DNA from: Frankiales bacterium
GTDB lineage: Bacteria; Actinomycetota; Actinomycetes; Mycobacteriales; SCTD01
DNA length: 17,172 nt
Assembly (NCBI GenBank): GCA_025464915.1
Contig: JAODNF010000230.1
Coordinates: forward strand, 1-17,172
Reading direction: 5' to 3'
In this document: piece after piece, positions 1 to 7,644 of the stretch
How the letters are laid out: the number at the start of each line of letters is the position of its first letter
Numbering within the stretch: position 1 is the first letter of the stretch
The notes under the pieces: model-generated
The model's database searches: none
Seen by the model: the letters and a program-made list of their open reading frames with translations, nothing else
Told to the model about the DNA's origin: nothing
Translations under genes and position numbers: made by a program

Positions 1-2
1 AG

Positions 3-959
3 GTCGCGTCGACGCTGGCCGAGGGCCTGGTCGCCCTCGGGCACGAGGTCACCCTGTTCGCCACGGCCGACTCGGTCACGGATGCGCGGCTGGTGTCGGC
101 GGCGAGTCACGGCTACGACGAGGGTGCTGGCTACGACGTGAAGGTGGTGGAGGGCCTGCACCTCGCGAACGCGTTCGAGGCCGCTGCCGACCTCGACGTC
201 TTGTCGAACCAGTTCGACTTCTTGCCCCTCACCTACTCGGGGCTGGTGCGCACGCCCGTGATCACGACGGTGCACGGCTTCTCGTCGGAGCGGATCCTGC
301 CGGTCTACGAGCGGTACGACGCGAGCACGCACTACGTCTCGATCAGCGACAGCGACCGGCATCCCGCCCTCCACTACGCGGCGACCATCCACCACGGGAT
401 CGACCTGGCAGGGTTCACCTTCGCCGAGGAGCACAGCGGTTACCTGCTGTTCCTCGGCCGGATCCACCCGGACAAGGGCACGCATCTCGCGATCGAGACC
501 GCTCGTCGCGCCGGGATGCCCCTGGTGATCGCCGGCATCGTGCACGACGAGTCCTACTTCCAGGCGCAGGTCGCTCCCCAGCTCGGGAGCGACGTGACCT
601 ATGTGGGTCCGGTCGGCCCGGACCAGCGGGACGCGCTGCTCGGCGGAGCTGCCGCGCTGCTGCACCTCATCGCCTTCGCTGAGCCGTTCGGGCTCTCGGT
701 CGTCGAGGCGATGGCCACGGGAACTCCGGTCATCGCCTCCGCGCTCGGTTCCATGCCGGAGCTCGTGGTCGACGGCGTCACCGGCTTCCTGGTCGACGAC
801 GTCGATGCGGCGGTCCGGGCCGTGGCGCAGCTCGCAACGCTCTCGCGTCACGCGTGCCGCCGGCACGTCGAGGTCTGCTTCAGCGCGCAGCGCATGGTCG
901 CCGACTACGCCGAGCTGTTCGCGCGGATCGCCGGAGCGGGACCTTCCGCCAGCAGCTGA
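3..959 (+). CDS. GT4-family glycosyltransferase, 5' end cut by the window edge
   Basis: The reading frame is open from position 3 and already encodes a typical N-terminal Rossmann segment (TLAEGLVALGHEVTLFAT), so the true start lies only a little upstream of the window. The C-terminal donor-sugar domain carries GRIHPDKGTHLAIE and the GT4 signature EPFGLSVVEAMATGTPVIA, whose E-x7-E glutamates contact the nucleotide sugar. This is a retaining, GT-B fold enzyme that moves a sugar from a nucleotide donor. The acceptor cannot be told from sequence. It faces the GT4/GH130 operon tail to tail, and its last 55 bp overlap the end of the GH130 gene. The shared neighbourhood suggests the same glycan pathway, which is inference. 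Confidence 0.88.
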   Translation, partial: VASTLAEGLVALGHEVTLFATADSVTDARLVSAASHGYDEGAGYDVKVVEGLHLANAFEAAADLDVLSNQFDFLPLTYSGLVRTPVITTVHGFSSERILPVYERYDASTHYVSISDSDRHPALHYAATIHHGIDLAGFTFAEEHSGYLLFLGRIHPDKGTHLAIETARRAGMPLVIAGIVHDESYFQAQVAPQLGSDVTYVGPVGPDQRDALLGGAAALLHLIAFAEPFGLSVVEAMATGTPVIASALGSMPELVVDGVTGFLVDDVDAAVRAVAQLATLSRHACRRHVEVCFSAQRMVADYAELFARIAGAGPSASS

Positions 960-2398
960 GCGATCAGCGCGGGAAGGTCGACGAAGGCGAACCGGATGCT
1001 CGCGTCGCTTGCGCCGTACGGCAGGAGGAGCAGGTCGCCGTGCCGGAGCGCCCCGCAGCTGTAGACCACGTTGGGGACGTAGCCCTCGCGCTCGTCGGGG
1101 GTGGGTCTCATCAGCGGCCACGGCAGGCAGCCGAGCACCACCGTCGGGTCGTCGAGGTCCAGGAGCAGGGCACCCAGGGCGTACTCCCTCATCGGTCCGA
1201 CGCCGTGCGTGAGAACGACCCAGCCCTCGTCCGTCTCGATCGGTGACCCGCAGTTGCCGGTCTGGATGAGCTCCCACGGCTGCGTCGGCGCGTGCACCGG
1301 CGTCGCGTCCCGCCACACCAGTCCGTCCTTCGAGGTGGTCACCGAGCACGTCTCGCGGTCGTGCCGCGACAGCGCGAGGTGCTCGCCGCCGACGGTGCGC
1401 GGGAACAGTGCCATCCCCTTGTTCCGCGAGGCCAGACCGGCGAGCTGGGTGACCCGGAAGCGCGTGAAGTCCGTGGTCTCCAGGAGCTGTGAGGTGATGC
1501 TCTGGCCGTCGTAGGCCGTGTAGGTCGCGAGGTAGCGCCCGTCCTCGACCTGGACGAAGCGTGCGTCCTCCATGCCGTGCGACTCCGAGGGGGCGACGGG
1601 CCACAGCACGCGCTCAGCGAGGGCAGCCGCAGGGTCGAACCACACCTCGTAGCTGCACTGGGCCAGGTTCCGGGCCACGGCGGCGGTGTGCTCAGCTCCG
1701 TGCCGCGTCACGCTCTGACCCGAGAGAGCACGCAGGGCGCGGTCCAGGTCCTCGTCGAGGAAGCGCTCGGGAAGCCGGCTCAGCAGGAACCGGGTGCTCT
1801 CCGTGTCAGCGCCCTCCTCCTCCAGGCGCGCGGCGAACAGCCCGCGGTCGTGCGCCGTCTGGTGGGTCGCGCCGGTCTCGACGTGTGCGGGGACGGGGTC
1901 CAGGTGCAGCTGCGCTCCCGGTCCCACGACGCCCGAGCGGAACTCGATGCTCGACAGGTGGCCCTCGCCGACGGCTCGCAGACTGAGCACGAAGCGCCGC
2001 TGGCCCGGGTCGAGGCCGCTCTGGTCGGGGTGCGCCACGATGGAGGGGTTGAACAGCGCGGCCGCCTCGAGGGAGTACTCCTGCGTGAACCACGCGCCGA
2101 GCAGCAGCCGCCGCTCCTGGGAGATGGGCGCGCCGGGCGGGATCCGGTGGGCGATCTGCTCGTAGCTGCGGAGCAGCAGAGAGGGCACGTCACGGTGGCG
2201 GCCGGCGTAGCGCGACAGCACGTCGGCGAGCGTCTCGCGGACGGCCTCCTCGTCGAGAGCGAGGATGCGCCCGAGGACGCCGGTCGCCCGGGACTCCACC
2301 TCGGTGAAGTGCTCGTGCCCGGGGACGAACAGCCGGCCCAGGACGCGGCCCGGATCGGGGAGCAGCGCGATGTCGACGCGGTGTACGAGGTCGGTCAC
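905..2398 (-). CDS. GH130-type glycoside phosphorylase/hydrolase
   Basis: The protein has 497 residues from a GTG start at 2398, which overlaps the upstream stop codon as GTGA. GH130 hallmarks occur in order: ALFNPSI (about 115-120), GMEDARF (275-281) with the conserved E-D-x-R, YTAYDG (293-298), the KGMALFP segment (327-333), GSPIETDEGW followed by THGV (384-400), YALGALLLDLDDP (406-418) and VPNVVYSCGA (441-450). Known GH130 enzymes cleave beta-mannosides, mostly by phosphorolysis to mannose 1-phosphate. Some subfamilies hydrolyse, and phosphate dependence cannot be decided here. The N-terminal extension of about 110 residues makes it longer than the usual 330-400 residues. Longer in-frame readings to position 3100 run through the neighbouring gene and are not real. 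It is the last gene of a three-gene coupled operon with a glycosyltransferase. Confidence 0.85.
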   Translation of the reverse strand: MTDLVHRVDIALLPDPGRVLGRLFVPGHEHFTEVESRATGVLGRILALDEEAVRETLADVLSRYAGRHRDVPSLLLRSYEQIAHRIPPGAPISQERRLLLGAWFTQEYSLEAAALFNPSIVAHPDQSGLDPGQRRFVLSLRAVGEGHLSSIEFRSGVVGPGAQLHLDPVPAHVETGATHQTAHDRGLFAARLEEEGADTESTRFLLSRLPERFLDEDLDRALRALSGQSVTRHGAEHTAAVARNLAQCSYEVWFDPAAALAERVLWPVAPSESHGMEDARFVQVEDGRYLATYTAYDGQSITSQLLETTDFTRFRVTQLAGLASRNKGMALFPRTVGGEHLALSRHDRETCSVTTSKDGLVWRDATPVHAPTQPWELIQTGNCGSPIETDEGWVVLTHGVGPMREYALGALLLDLDDPTVVLGCLPWPLMRPTPDEREGYVPNVVYSCGALRHGDLLLLPYGASDASIRFAFVDLPALIAQLLAEGPAPAIRANSSA

Positions 2399-3399
2399 AG
2401 CTTGCGCAGGCGGTGCGCGTGCTGAAGGGTCGACAGCAGGGCCAGCGTCGACTCGGCTCCCTGGTTCTCGTTCCGGCCGTCCGCCTCCAGCCCGTCGTGG
2501 CCGCCACCCGTCCGGTGGTCGTGCAGGACCACCCGGGCGTCGTTCGAGCCCTCGAACCAGGCTGCGGCCATCGTGATGACCCCCCGCCAGCGCTCGTCCC
2601 CCGTGACGGTGAGGGCGCGGGCAGCGGCGTCCGCCAGCGCCGCGACCTCGATCGGCTGCTGGTCGAAGCGGGTGCTGTGCTCCCCGGGTCCCGTGCCTCC
2701 GACGGGTACGACGGACAAGTGGCCGTCTCGGGTCTGCACCTGCACCAGCCAGTCGAGCAGCACCAGCCCGTCGTTGATCATGCGCTCGTCGCCGAGCGCA
2801 CGACCGGCGGCCAGCAGCGCCTCGGGGACCGCAGCGTTCGCGTAGGTGAGGCGCGGTTCCGGCCAGGGCCAGTCGTCGAGGGCGCTGGGCCGGCCGAGGC
2901 ACTGCGCCCCCGCAGCGAGCAGCTCGCGCGCGGGCCGGCTCCCCGGGTGACGGGCCTGGACCCCCGCTGCGCCGAGCATGGCGAAGGCCATGGCCCGCGA
3001 CCAGGGCGACCACCAAGCGGCACCGCGCTCGAACGCCTCGAGCGCGGCAGCGCACTCCGTGTCGTCGCCGTCCCAGGCGACAACGGCGCCCAGGCCCCAC
3101 AGGGCCCGGCCCCAGCAGTCCTCGACGGAGGGCGAGCCGGACCAGGTCAGGTCGGTCGCCCTCCGGTTGCGGAAGCGGCCGTCCGGGCTCTGCGCCGCGA
3201 GGACGAAGTCCAGGTACGCCGTGCGCAGGTCGGCGTTCGCCGTCGCCGTCTCAGGGTCGCGGCAGACGACGACCAGGGCGCGTGCCACGTCGTCGACGCA
3301 GTAGCCGTGCTCCGGCCGCGGGATCTCGTGCAGGGCGTGCTCGTACAGCCCACCGTCGTCGGTCAGCCGGCGGAGGTGGGTGAACGACGGCGTCGTCAT
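2395..3399 (-). CDS. GYCVDD-motif protein, probable (alpha/alpha)6 glycosidase-like
   Basis: The protein has 334 residues with an ATG start at 3399 that overlaps the stop of the upstream glycosyltransferase as ATGA. It has no signal peptide or membrane segment, so it should be cytoplasmic. HGYCVDDVARAL (31-42) is a motif I associate with proteins found beside GT4 and GH130 genes. The many helical stretches rich in Ala, Trp and Arg (EDCWGRALWGLG, WWSPWSRAMAFAMLGAAG, DWPWPEPRLTYANAAVPEALLAAG) resemble six-hairpin glycosidase or epimerase folds. Databases often label such proteins glycosyltransferase because of their neighbours, but no GT motif is visible. The product is real because it is coupled at both ends. 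The enzymatic activity is unknown. Confidence 0.8.
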   Translation of the reverse strand: MTTPSFTHLRRLTDDGGLYEHALHEIPRPEHGYCVDDVARALVVVCRDPETATANADLRTAYLDFVLAAQSPDGRFRNRRATDLTWSGSPSVEDCWGRALWGLGAVVAWDGDDTECAAALEAFERGAAWWSPWSRAMAFAMLGAAGVQARHPGSRPARELLAAGAQCLGRPSALDDWPWPEPRLTYANAAVPEALLAAGRALGDERMINDGLVLLDWLVQVQTRDGHLSVVPVGGTGPGEHSTRFDQQPIEVAALADAAARALTVTGDERWRGVITMAAAWFEGSNDARVVLHDHRTGGGHDGLEADGRNENQGAESTLALLSTLQHAHRLRKL

Positions 3400-4538
3400 G
3401 ATGCGGTTGCCAGCTCGGCCGAGACGAGGTCCTCGGCGAGCGTCCGGTAGCGCTGCGCAACGGCTCCCCAGAGCAGCTCAGGTGCCTTGCGGACGGCGCG
3501 AGCGGACATGTCTGCGGCCAGCCCGGGCTCCGTGAGAACACGGCGCAGGGCGTGCTCGGTCGCGGCGGGGTCGCGCTGCGGCACCACGAGCCCCAGGCCG
3601 TCGCCGAGGAGCTCGACGGCGTGCGGGAAGGCGGTCGACACGACCGGACGCCCGGCGGCGACGGCCTCGACGAGGACGCCTGACGTCACCTGCTCGCGAC
3701 TGTCGTAGGGCAGCAGCACGACCGCAGCCGCGTCGATCGTGTGCGCGAGCTCCGCGGTCGTGAGGTAGCGGTCGTCCAGCTCGACGAGGTCGAGGACGCC
3801 GTGTCGGGCGGCCCGTCGCACCAGGCTGTCGCGGTAGGCCTCGCCCGCCTGGTCCTGGACCTTCGGGTGGGTCTTGCCGAGCACGACGTACCGCGGCGAC
3901 AGGTCGCGCAGGCCGGGCAGCGCGTCGATGACCCACTCGATCCCCTTGCCGGGCCCGAGCAGGCCCCACGTCAGGATCACCGGCCTTCTCGTGACCTGGC
4001 CGCGAACGCCCAGGGCGCCGGGGCCGACGGCGCCGTGCGGGATGACCACCGCCCGCGAGGGGTGCACGTCGTACTGCGTCAGCAAGCGCTGCCGCCCGGC
4101 CTCCGTCATCGTCACGAGCACGTCCGCGCTGGCCACGATGCGCTCCAGCACCCAGCGCTGGTGGGCGCTGGGCTCCTGCAGCACGGTGTGCAGCACCACG
4201 ATGGCCGGCACGGTCAGCGCCGCGAGGAGCGCCACGACGTCCTCCCCGTCAGGACCGCCGTAGATGCCGTACTCGTGCTGCACGAGAACGACGTCATGGC
4301 TGTTGAGCACGTCGACCGCGGCGGTAGCACTGGCGGCGCAGCCGTTGACGAGGTGGGCGACGACCTCGGGCCCGGGGTGCGTCTCGGGCCGGTCGACCAC
4401 GCGGACGACGGACGCGTGACCCGAGCCGGCGAGGTGCTGCCACAGCGCCGCGTTGAACGTCGCCAGTCCGCACTGCGTGGGTGGGTAGGTGCTGAGCAGC
4501 CCCATGGACAACCCGGAACGAACGGAAGGACCAACCAT
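3396..4538 (-). CDS. GT4-family glycosyltransferase
   Basis: The N-terminal domain begins MGLLSTYPPTQCGLATF, a common opening in this GT subgroup. VLVQHEYGIYGG, then IPHGA and the donor-domain signature TSGVLVEAVAAGRPVVST followed by FPHAVELL, place it in GT4 (GT-B fold, retaining). The first acidic residue of the E-x7-E pair is shifted by one position (EQVTSGVLVE). The start is uncertain: ATG 4538 has AGGAG 10 nt upstream and is chosen here. GTG 4625 would add 29 poorly conserved residues, and ATG 4502 would begin exactly at the conserved core. It is the first gene of the operon and its stop overlaps the next start (ATGA at 3396-3399). It diverges from the thiolase operon. Confidence 0.87.
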   Translation of the reverse strand: MVGPSVRSGLSMGLLSTYPPTQCGLATFNAALWQHLAGSGHASVVRVVDRPETHPGPEVVAHLVNGCAASATAAVDVLNSHDVVLVQHEYGIYGGPDGEDVVALLAALTVPAIVVLHTVLQEPSAHQRWVLERIVASADVLVTMTEAGRQRLLTQYDVHPSRAVVIPHGAVGPGALGVRGQVTRRPVILTWGLLGPGKGIEWVIDALPGLRDLSPRYVVLGKTHPKVQDQAGEAYRDSLVRRAARHGVLDLVELDDRYLTTAELAHTIDAAAVVLLPYDSREQVTSGVLVEAVAAGRPVVSTAFPHAVELLGDGLGLVVPQRDPAATEHALRRVLTEPGLAADMSARAVRKAPELLWGAVAQRYRTLAEDLVSAELATAS

Positions 4539-4622
4539 GTGGGGCGCACTCCTGACGGCGGTGCTCACCTCACGGGGCACCGAGCCGGTGCGGTCGCTGA
4601 GGGACGATCTGCCCCAGTCTCC

Positions 4623-4637
4623 CACAGGACCCCTGTG
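4623..4637. repeat. Inverted repeat CACAGG-N3-CCTGTG upstream of the glycosyltransferase
   Basis: This is a perfect 6-bp palindrome with a 3-bp spacer, about 85 bp upstream of the chosen glycosyltransferase start and overlapping the alternative GTG start at 4625. It could be an operator for the leftward operon. It is short enough to occur by chance in GC-rich DNA. The rest of the 4539-4710 interval shows nothing clear. Confidence 0.3.
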
Positions 4638-4710
4638 AAAGACATGCGCCGACGACCCACCGGTCAGGCGTGACCGCCTTGTCCGCGCTTGTGATCTCGG
4701 CCTTTGCGGG

Positions 4711-4739
4711 TTGCACAGAAAGCAAGCGCTCGATACATT
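4711..4739 (+). promoter_or_regulatory. Candidate promoter of the thiolase operon (TTGCAC-N17-TACATT)
   Basis: The -35-like TTGCAC (4711-4716) and -10-like TACATT (4734-4739) are separated by 17 bp. Transcription would begin near 4746, giving a leader of about 25 nt with AGGAGG (4760-4765) 6 nt before the ATG. The operator-like 20-mer begins directly after the -10, so a bound repressor would cover the start site. Confidence 0.55.
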
Positions 4740-4759
4740 CAGTCAGAACTGACGGTAAC
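4740..4759 (+). promoter_or_regulatory. Operator-like motif, copy A (thiolase operon)
   Basis: The sequence is CAGTCAGAACTGACGGTAAC. It contains the perfect palindrome GTCAG-AA-CTGAC and shares C-x-GTC-N6-GACGGTA with three other intergenic sites in the window. It lies between the -10 and the ribosome site of the thiolase gene, as expected for a TetR-type repressor site. Two TetR genes are in the window. Which one binds is not known from sequence. Confidence 0.65.
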
Positions 4760-4771
4760 AGGAGGACGTAG

Positions 4772-5959
4772 ATGGCAGCCGATGTCCGGGTCGCTGGAGT
4801 GGGCATGGTCCCCTTCGCGACGCCCAAGGCGGGCAAGCAGTACCAGGACCTCGGTGGGGAGGCCGTCCGCGTCGCGCTCGAGGACAGCGGCGTGTCGCTG
4901 GAGGACGTGCAGCAGGCCTTCGCCTCCTACGTCTACGGCGACTCCACCTGCGGTCAGGTGGCCCTCTACGGCGTGGGCATGACCGGCATCCCCGTCGTCA
5001 ACGTCAACAACAACTGCTCCAGCGGCTCGAGCGGACTGTTCCTCGCCCGGCAGGCTGTCGCGAGTGGCGACTGCGACGTGGCGATCGCCTTCGGCTTCGA
5101 GCAGATGCAGCGCGGCGCCCTCGTCGAGCACTGGGCGGACCGCACCAGCCCACTGTCGGCCTCGCTGGAGCGTCACGAGCAGCTGCACGGCGCTCCGCCC
5201 GAGGGCACGCCGATGGCAGCGGTGCTGTTCGGCTCGGCCGGTCAGGACCACATGGAACGCTTCGGCACGTCGGCAGAGACGTTCGCGCGCATCTCGGTCA
5301 AGGCCCGCACGCACGCGGCCGACAACCCGTACGCCGTCTTCCGCGACCCCATCACGCTCGAGGAGGTCCTCGCCTCCCCGCAGGTGCACGGCCCGCTGAC
5401 CCGGCTGCAGTGCTGCCCACCCACCAGCGGCGGCGCAGCGGTCGTCCTGGTGAGTGCCGACTACGCGAGGGCCAAGGGCCTGGACGCCAAGGTCCGCATC
5501 GCGGGTCAGGCGCTGACGACCGACAAGGCGTCGTCGTTCGAGGGCGACATGCGGCACGTGGTCGGGTTCGACATCGCCGCGGAGGCCGCGCAGAAGGCGT
5601 ACGCCCAGGCCGGCATCGGCCCGGAGGACATCCCGGTCGTCGAGCTGCACGACTGCTTCACGACCAACGAGCTGCTCAGCTACGAGGCGCTCGGCCTGAC
5701 CCCGGAGGGCACCGGCGAGAAGTTCGTCATGGACGGCGACAACACCTACGGCGGCAGGGTCGTCACCAACCCGTCCGGTGGGCTGCTCTCCAAGGGCCAC
5801 CCGCTCGGTGCGACGGGCCTCGCGCAGTGCGCCGAGCTCACCTGGCAGCTGCGCGGAACCGCGGGTGCCCGGCAGGTGGAGGGCGCCCGCGTCGCGCTCC
5901 AGCACAACATCGGCCTCGGGTCGGCCGCTGTCGTCACCGTCTACGAGAGCGTCGCGTGA
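4772..5959 (+). CDS. SCP2-type thiolase (lipid-transfer-protein family)
   Basis: The protein has 395 residues, and its ATG follows AGGAGG by 6 nt. The nucleophile motif NNNCSSGSSGL places Cys at residue 82. HDCF (293-296), which marks SCP2/SCP-x type thiolases, and SKGHPLGATG (His343) follow. QHNIGLGSA near the C-terminus replaces the cysteine loop of classical thiolases. The family cleaves 3-ketoacyl-CoA in the last step of beta-oxidation, or acts as a retro-aldolase on steroid side chains (Ltp2-like) together with a DUF35 protein. No DUF35 or zinc-ribbon protein is adjacent. It is the first gene of a four-gene operon, and its stop overlaps the next start (GTGA at 5956-5959). An operator-like site lies in its promoter. 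Bond specificity and chain length cannot be predicted. Confidence 0.92.
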   Translation: MAADVRVAGVGMVPFATPKAGKQYQDLGGEAVRVALEDSGVSLEDVQQAFASYVYGDSTCGQVALYGVGMTGIPVVNVNNNCSSGSSGLFLARQAVASGDCDVAIAFGFEQMQRGALVEHWADRTSPLSASLERHEQLHGAPPEGTPMAAVLFGSAGQDHMERFGTSAETFARISVKARTHAADNPYAVFRDPITLEEVLASPQVHGPLTRLQCCPPTSGGAAVVLVSADYARAKGLDAKVRIAGQALTTDKASSFEGDMRHVVGFDIAAEAAQKAYAQAGIGPEDIPVVELHDCFTTNELLSYEALGLTPEGTGEKFVMDGDNTYGGRVVTNPSGGLLSKGHPLGATGLAQCAELTWQLRGTAGARQVEGARVALQHNIGLGSAAVVTVYESVA

Positions 5960-6396
5960 TCACCTCCGCCACGGGCTCGGCGTCGGCGCCCGTCACGGCG
6001 ACCATCGACCGCAGCCAGCTACGGCTGTTCGCCAAGGCGACGGGGCAGACCGACCCGACCTGGACCGATGTCACGGCGGCGCAGGCCGCCGGGCACACGG
6101 ACCTGCCCGTCCCGCCGACCTTCCTGTTCGGCATCGAGCTGCAGCAGGAGGAGCCGTTCGGCTGGCTCACCCAGCACGGCGTCGACATGAGCGCCGTCCT
6201 GCACGGGACGCAGTCGTTCGACTACGTCACACCCGTCTTCGCGGGTGACACGGTCACCGCGTCATCGAGCATCACCGACGTGCAGGTCAAGAAGGGCGGG
6301 GCGCTGACGATGGTCGAGCGCCGCACCGACATCACCCGCGACGCCGAGACCGTCGCCCGGCTCACCAGCGTGATCGTCGTGAGGAGCGCAGCATGA
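5956..6396 (+). CDS. MaoC-fold protein, N-terminal (FAS1_DH/HadA-like) subunit
   Basis: The protein has 146 residues from a GTG start that overlaps the thiolase stop. The pattern is that of the MaoC_dehydrat_N group: RSQLRLFAKATGQTDP near the start, PVPPTFLFGIEL in the middle, LHGTQSFDYVTPVFAGDTV (about 79-97), then a beta-rich C-terminus with MVERRTDI. It lacks the D-x4-H hydratase catalytic pair, so it is probably the structural, substrate-shaping half of a heteromeric hydratase with the next gene, as in HadAB/HadBC or ChsH1-ChsH2 MaoC pairs. The ATGA overlap with its partner at 6393-6396 favours equal amounts of both. An upstream in-frame extension lies inside the thiolase gene and is not used. 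Confidence 0.87.
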   Translation: MITSATGSASAPVTATIDRSQLRLFAKATGQTDPTWTDVTAAQAAGHTDLPVPPTFLFGIELQQEEPFGWLTQHGVDMSAVLHGTQSFDYVTPVFAGDTVTASSSITDVQVKKGGALTMVERRTDITRDAETVARLTSVIVVRSAA

Positions 6397-6812
6397 CCGC
6401 CCTGCTGCAGCAGGCATGGCAGGTCGGCGACGTGATCGGCCCGCTGACCGCCGGCCCCGTGTCCCGCACCACCATCGCACTGTTCGCCGGTGGGTCCGGC
6501 GACCACAACGAGATCCACCTCGACGTCGAGCAGGCCCGGGCTGCGGGCATGGACGACGTCTTCGCCCAGGGCATGCTGTCGATGGCCTACCTCGGCCGGC
6601 TGCTCACGGATGCCTTCGGCCCGACCGCGCTGCGGTCCTTCACGACGCGGTTCACCGCCATCACGCCGGTGGACGCGCGGCCGGTCTGCACCGGTGAGGT
6701 CACCGCCGTCGAGGACGGCATCGCCACGCTCGACCTCACGGTCGAGCTCTCCGACGGAACACCCACCCTGATGGGCACCGCCCGCGTCAGCCTGGAAGGA
6801 AGCACGCTGTGA
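6393..6812 (+). CDS. MaoC-fold (R)-specific enoyl-CoA hydratase, catalytic subunit
   Basis: The protein has 139 residues, the usual size for a single hot-dog domain. It carries the hydratase-2 motif FAGGSGDHNEIHLD (31-44), with Asp37 and His42 at the same five-residue spacing as the catalytic pair of PhaJ. It would hydrate trans-2-enoyl-CoA to (3R)-hydroxyacyl-CoA, acting with the preceding N-terminal subunit. The start ATG overlaps the upstream stop (ATGA), and its own stop overlaps the GTG of the SDR gene (GTGA). Its place between the thiolase and the SDR dehydrogenase supports a degradative role. A biosynthetic FAS-II role is less likely. Confidence 0.9.
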   Translation: MTALLQQAWQVGDVIGPLTAGPVSRTTIALFAGGSGDHNEIHLDVEQARAAGMDDVFAQGMLSMAYLGRLLTDAFGPTALRSFTTRFTAITPVDARPVCTGEVTAVEDGIATLDLTVELSDGTPTLMGTARVSLEGSTL

Positions 6813-7633
6813 GCACCCTGGACGGCAAGGTCGCCCTCGTCACCGGTTCGGGACGGGGCATCGGCCAGCAGATCGCCTTCAAGCTGGCCAGCGCCGGCGC
6901 CTCGGTCGTCGTCAACGACCTCGACGCCGAGCCCGCCCACGAGACCGTCGAGAAGATCCGGGCCGATGGCGGCAGCGCCACGGCCGTCGTCGGCAGCGTC
7001 CTGGAGGACGGCTTCGCCGAGTCCTTCGTGGGTGCGGCGGTCGAGTCCTTCGGCGGCCTGCACATCATCGTGAACAACGCAGGCTTCACCTGGGACAACG
7101 TCATCCAGAAGATGACGGACGAGCAGTGGGACACGATCCTCGACGTCCACCTGAAGGCGCCCTTCCGGATCCTGCGGGCGGCCCAGCCCGTCATCAGCGC
7201 CGCGGTCAAGGCCGAGCGCGCCGAGGGCACGGTCGTGAACCGCAAGGTCGTCAACATCAGCAGCCTCGCCGGCGTCGGCGGCAACGCCGGCCAGGCCAAC
7301 TACTCCTCGGCCAAGGCCGGGGTCGAGGGGCTCACCCGCGCCCTCGCCAAGGAGTGGGGTCGGCTGGCGGTCAACGTCAACGCCGTCGCCTTCGGCCTGA
7401 TCTCGACGCGGCTCACGCAGGCCGCCGACAGCGGCGCGACCATCGACGTCGAGGGCCGTGAGATCAAGGTCGGCGTCAACCCGCAGCTGCTCCAGACCAT
7501 GGAGGCGATGATCCCGCTCGGTCGCGCAGGCACGGCCGAGGAGGCCGCGGGTGCGGTCTACCTGCTCTGCACGCCGGAGTCGGACTACGTCAGCGGCCAG
7601 ACCCTGCTGTGTGCGGGTGGCTTCATCCTCTAG
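6809..7633 (+). CDS. SDR-family 3-hydroxyacyl-CoA dehydrogenase
   Basis: The protein has 274 residues from a GTG start coupled to the upstream stop. The classical SDR features are TGSGRGIG (12-19), an acidic residue after beta-2 (VVVNDLD, Asp37) that suggests NAD rather than NADP, NNAG (89-92), and the triad Ser152, Tyr165, Lys169 (SSLAGVGGNAGQANYSSAK). It probably oxidises the (3R)-hydroxyacyl-CoA made by the MaoC pair to the 3-keto substrate of the thiolase, as the SDR part of peroxisomal MFE-2 does. FabG-type reduction is the alternative, but the thiolase makes degradation more likely. A strong hairpin follows the stop. Confidence 0.9.
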   Translation: MSTLDGKVALVTGSGRGIGQQIAFKLASAGASVVVNDLDAEPAHETVEKIRADGGSATAVVGSVLEDGFAESFVGAAVESFGGLHIIVNNAGFTWDNVIQKMTDEQWDTILDVHLKAPFRILRAAQPVISAAVKAERAEGTVVNRKVVNISSLAGVGGNAGQANYSSAKAGVEGLTRALAKEWGRLAVNVNAVAFGLISTRLTQAADSGATIDVEGREIKVGVNPQLLQTMEAMIPLGRAGTAEEAAGAVYLLCTPESDYVSGQTLLCAGGFIL

Positions 7634-7644
7634 CTCGACCAAGG

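Noticed and set aside
905..3100. 731-residue minus-strand open frame
   Set aside because: Only the part after the GTG at 2398 matches GH130. The upstream part is Arg/Gly/Ala-rich out-of-frame translation of the 2395-3399 gene.
4623..4637. Fifth regulatory site of the regulon before the glycosyltransferase operon
   Set aside because: CACAGG-N3-CCTGTG does not resemble the 20-bp motif, so the glycan operon is not included in the regulon.
4739..5905. Long minus-strand open frame opposite the thiolase
   Set aside because: It is a GC-driven antisense shadow. The protein has no recognisable domain, while the plus strand has complete thiolase motifs.
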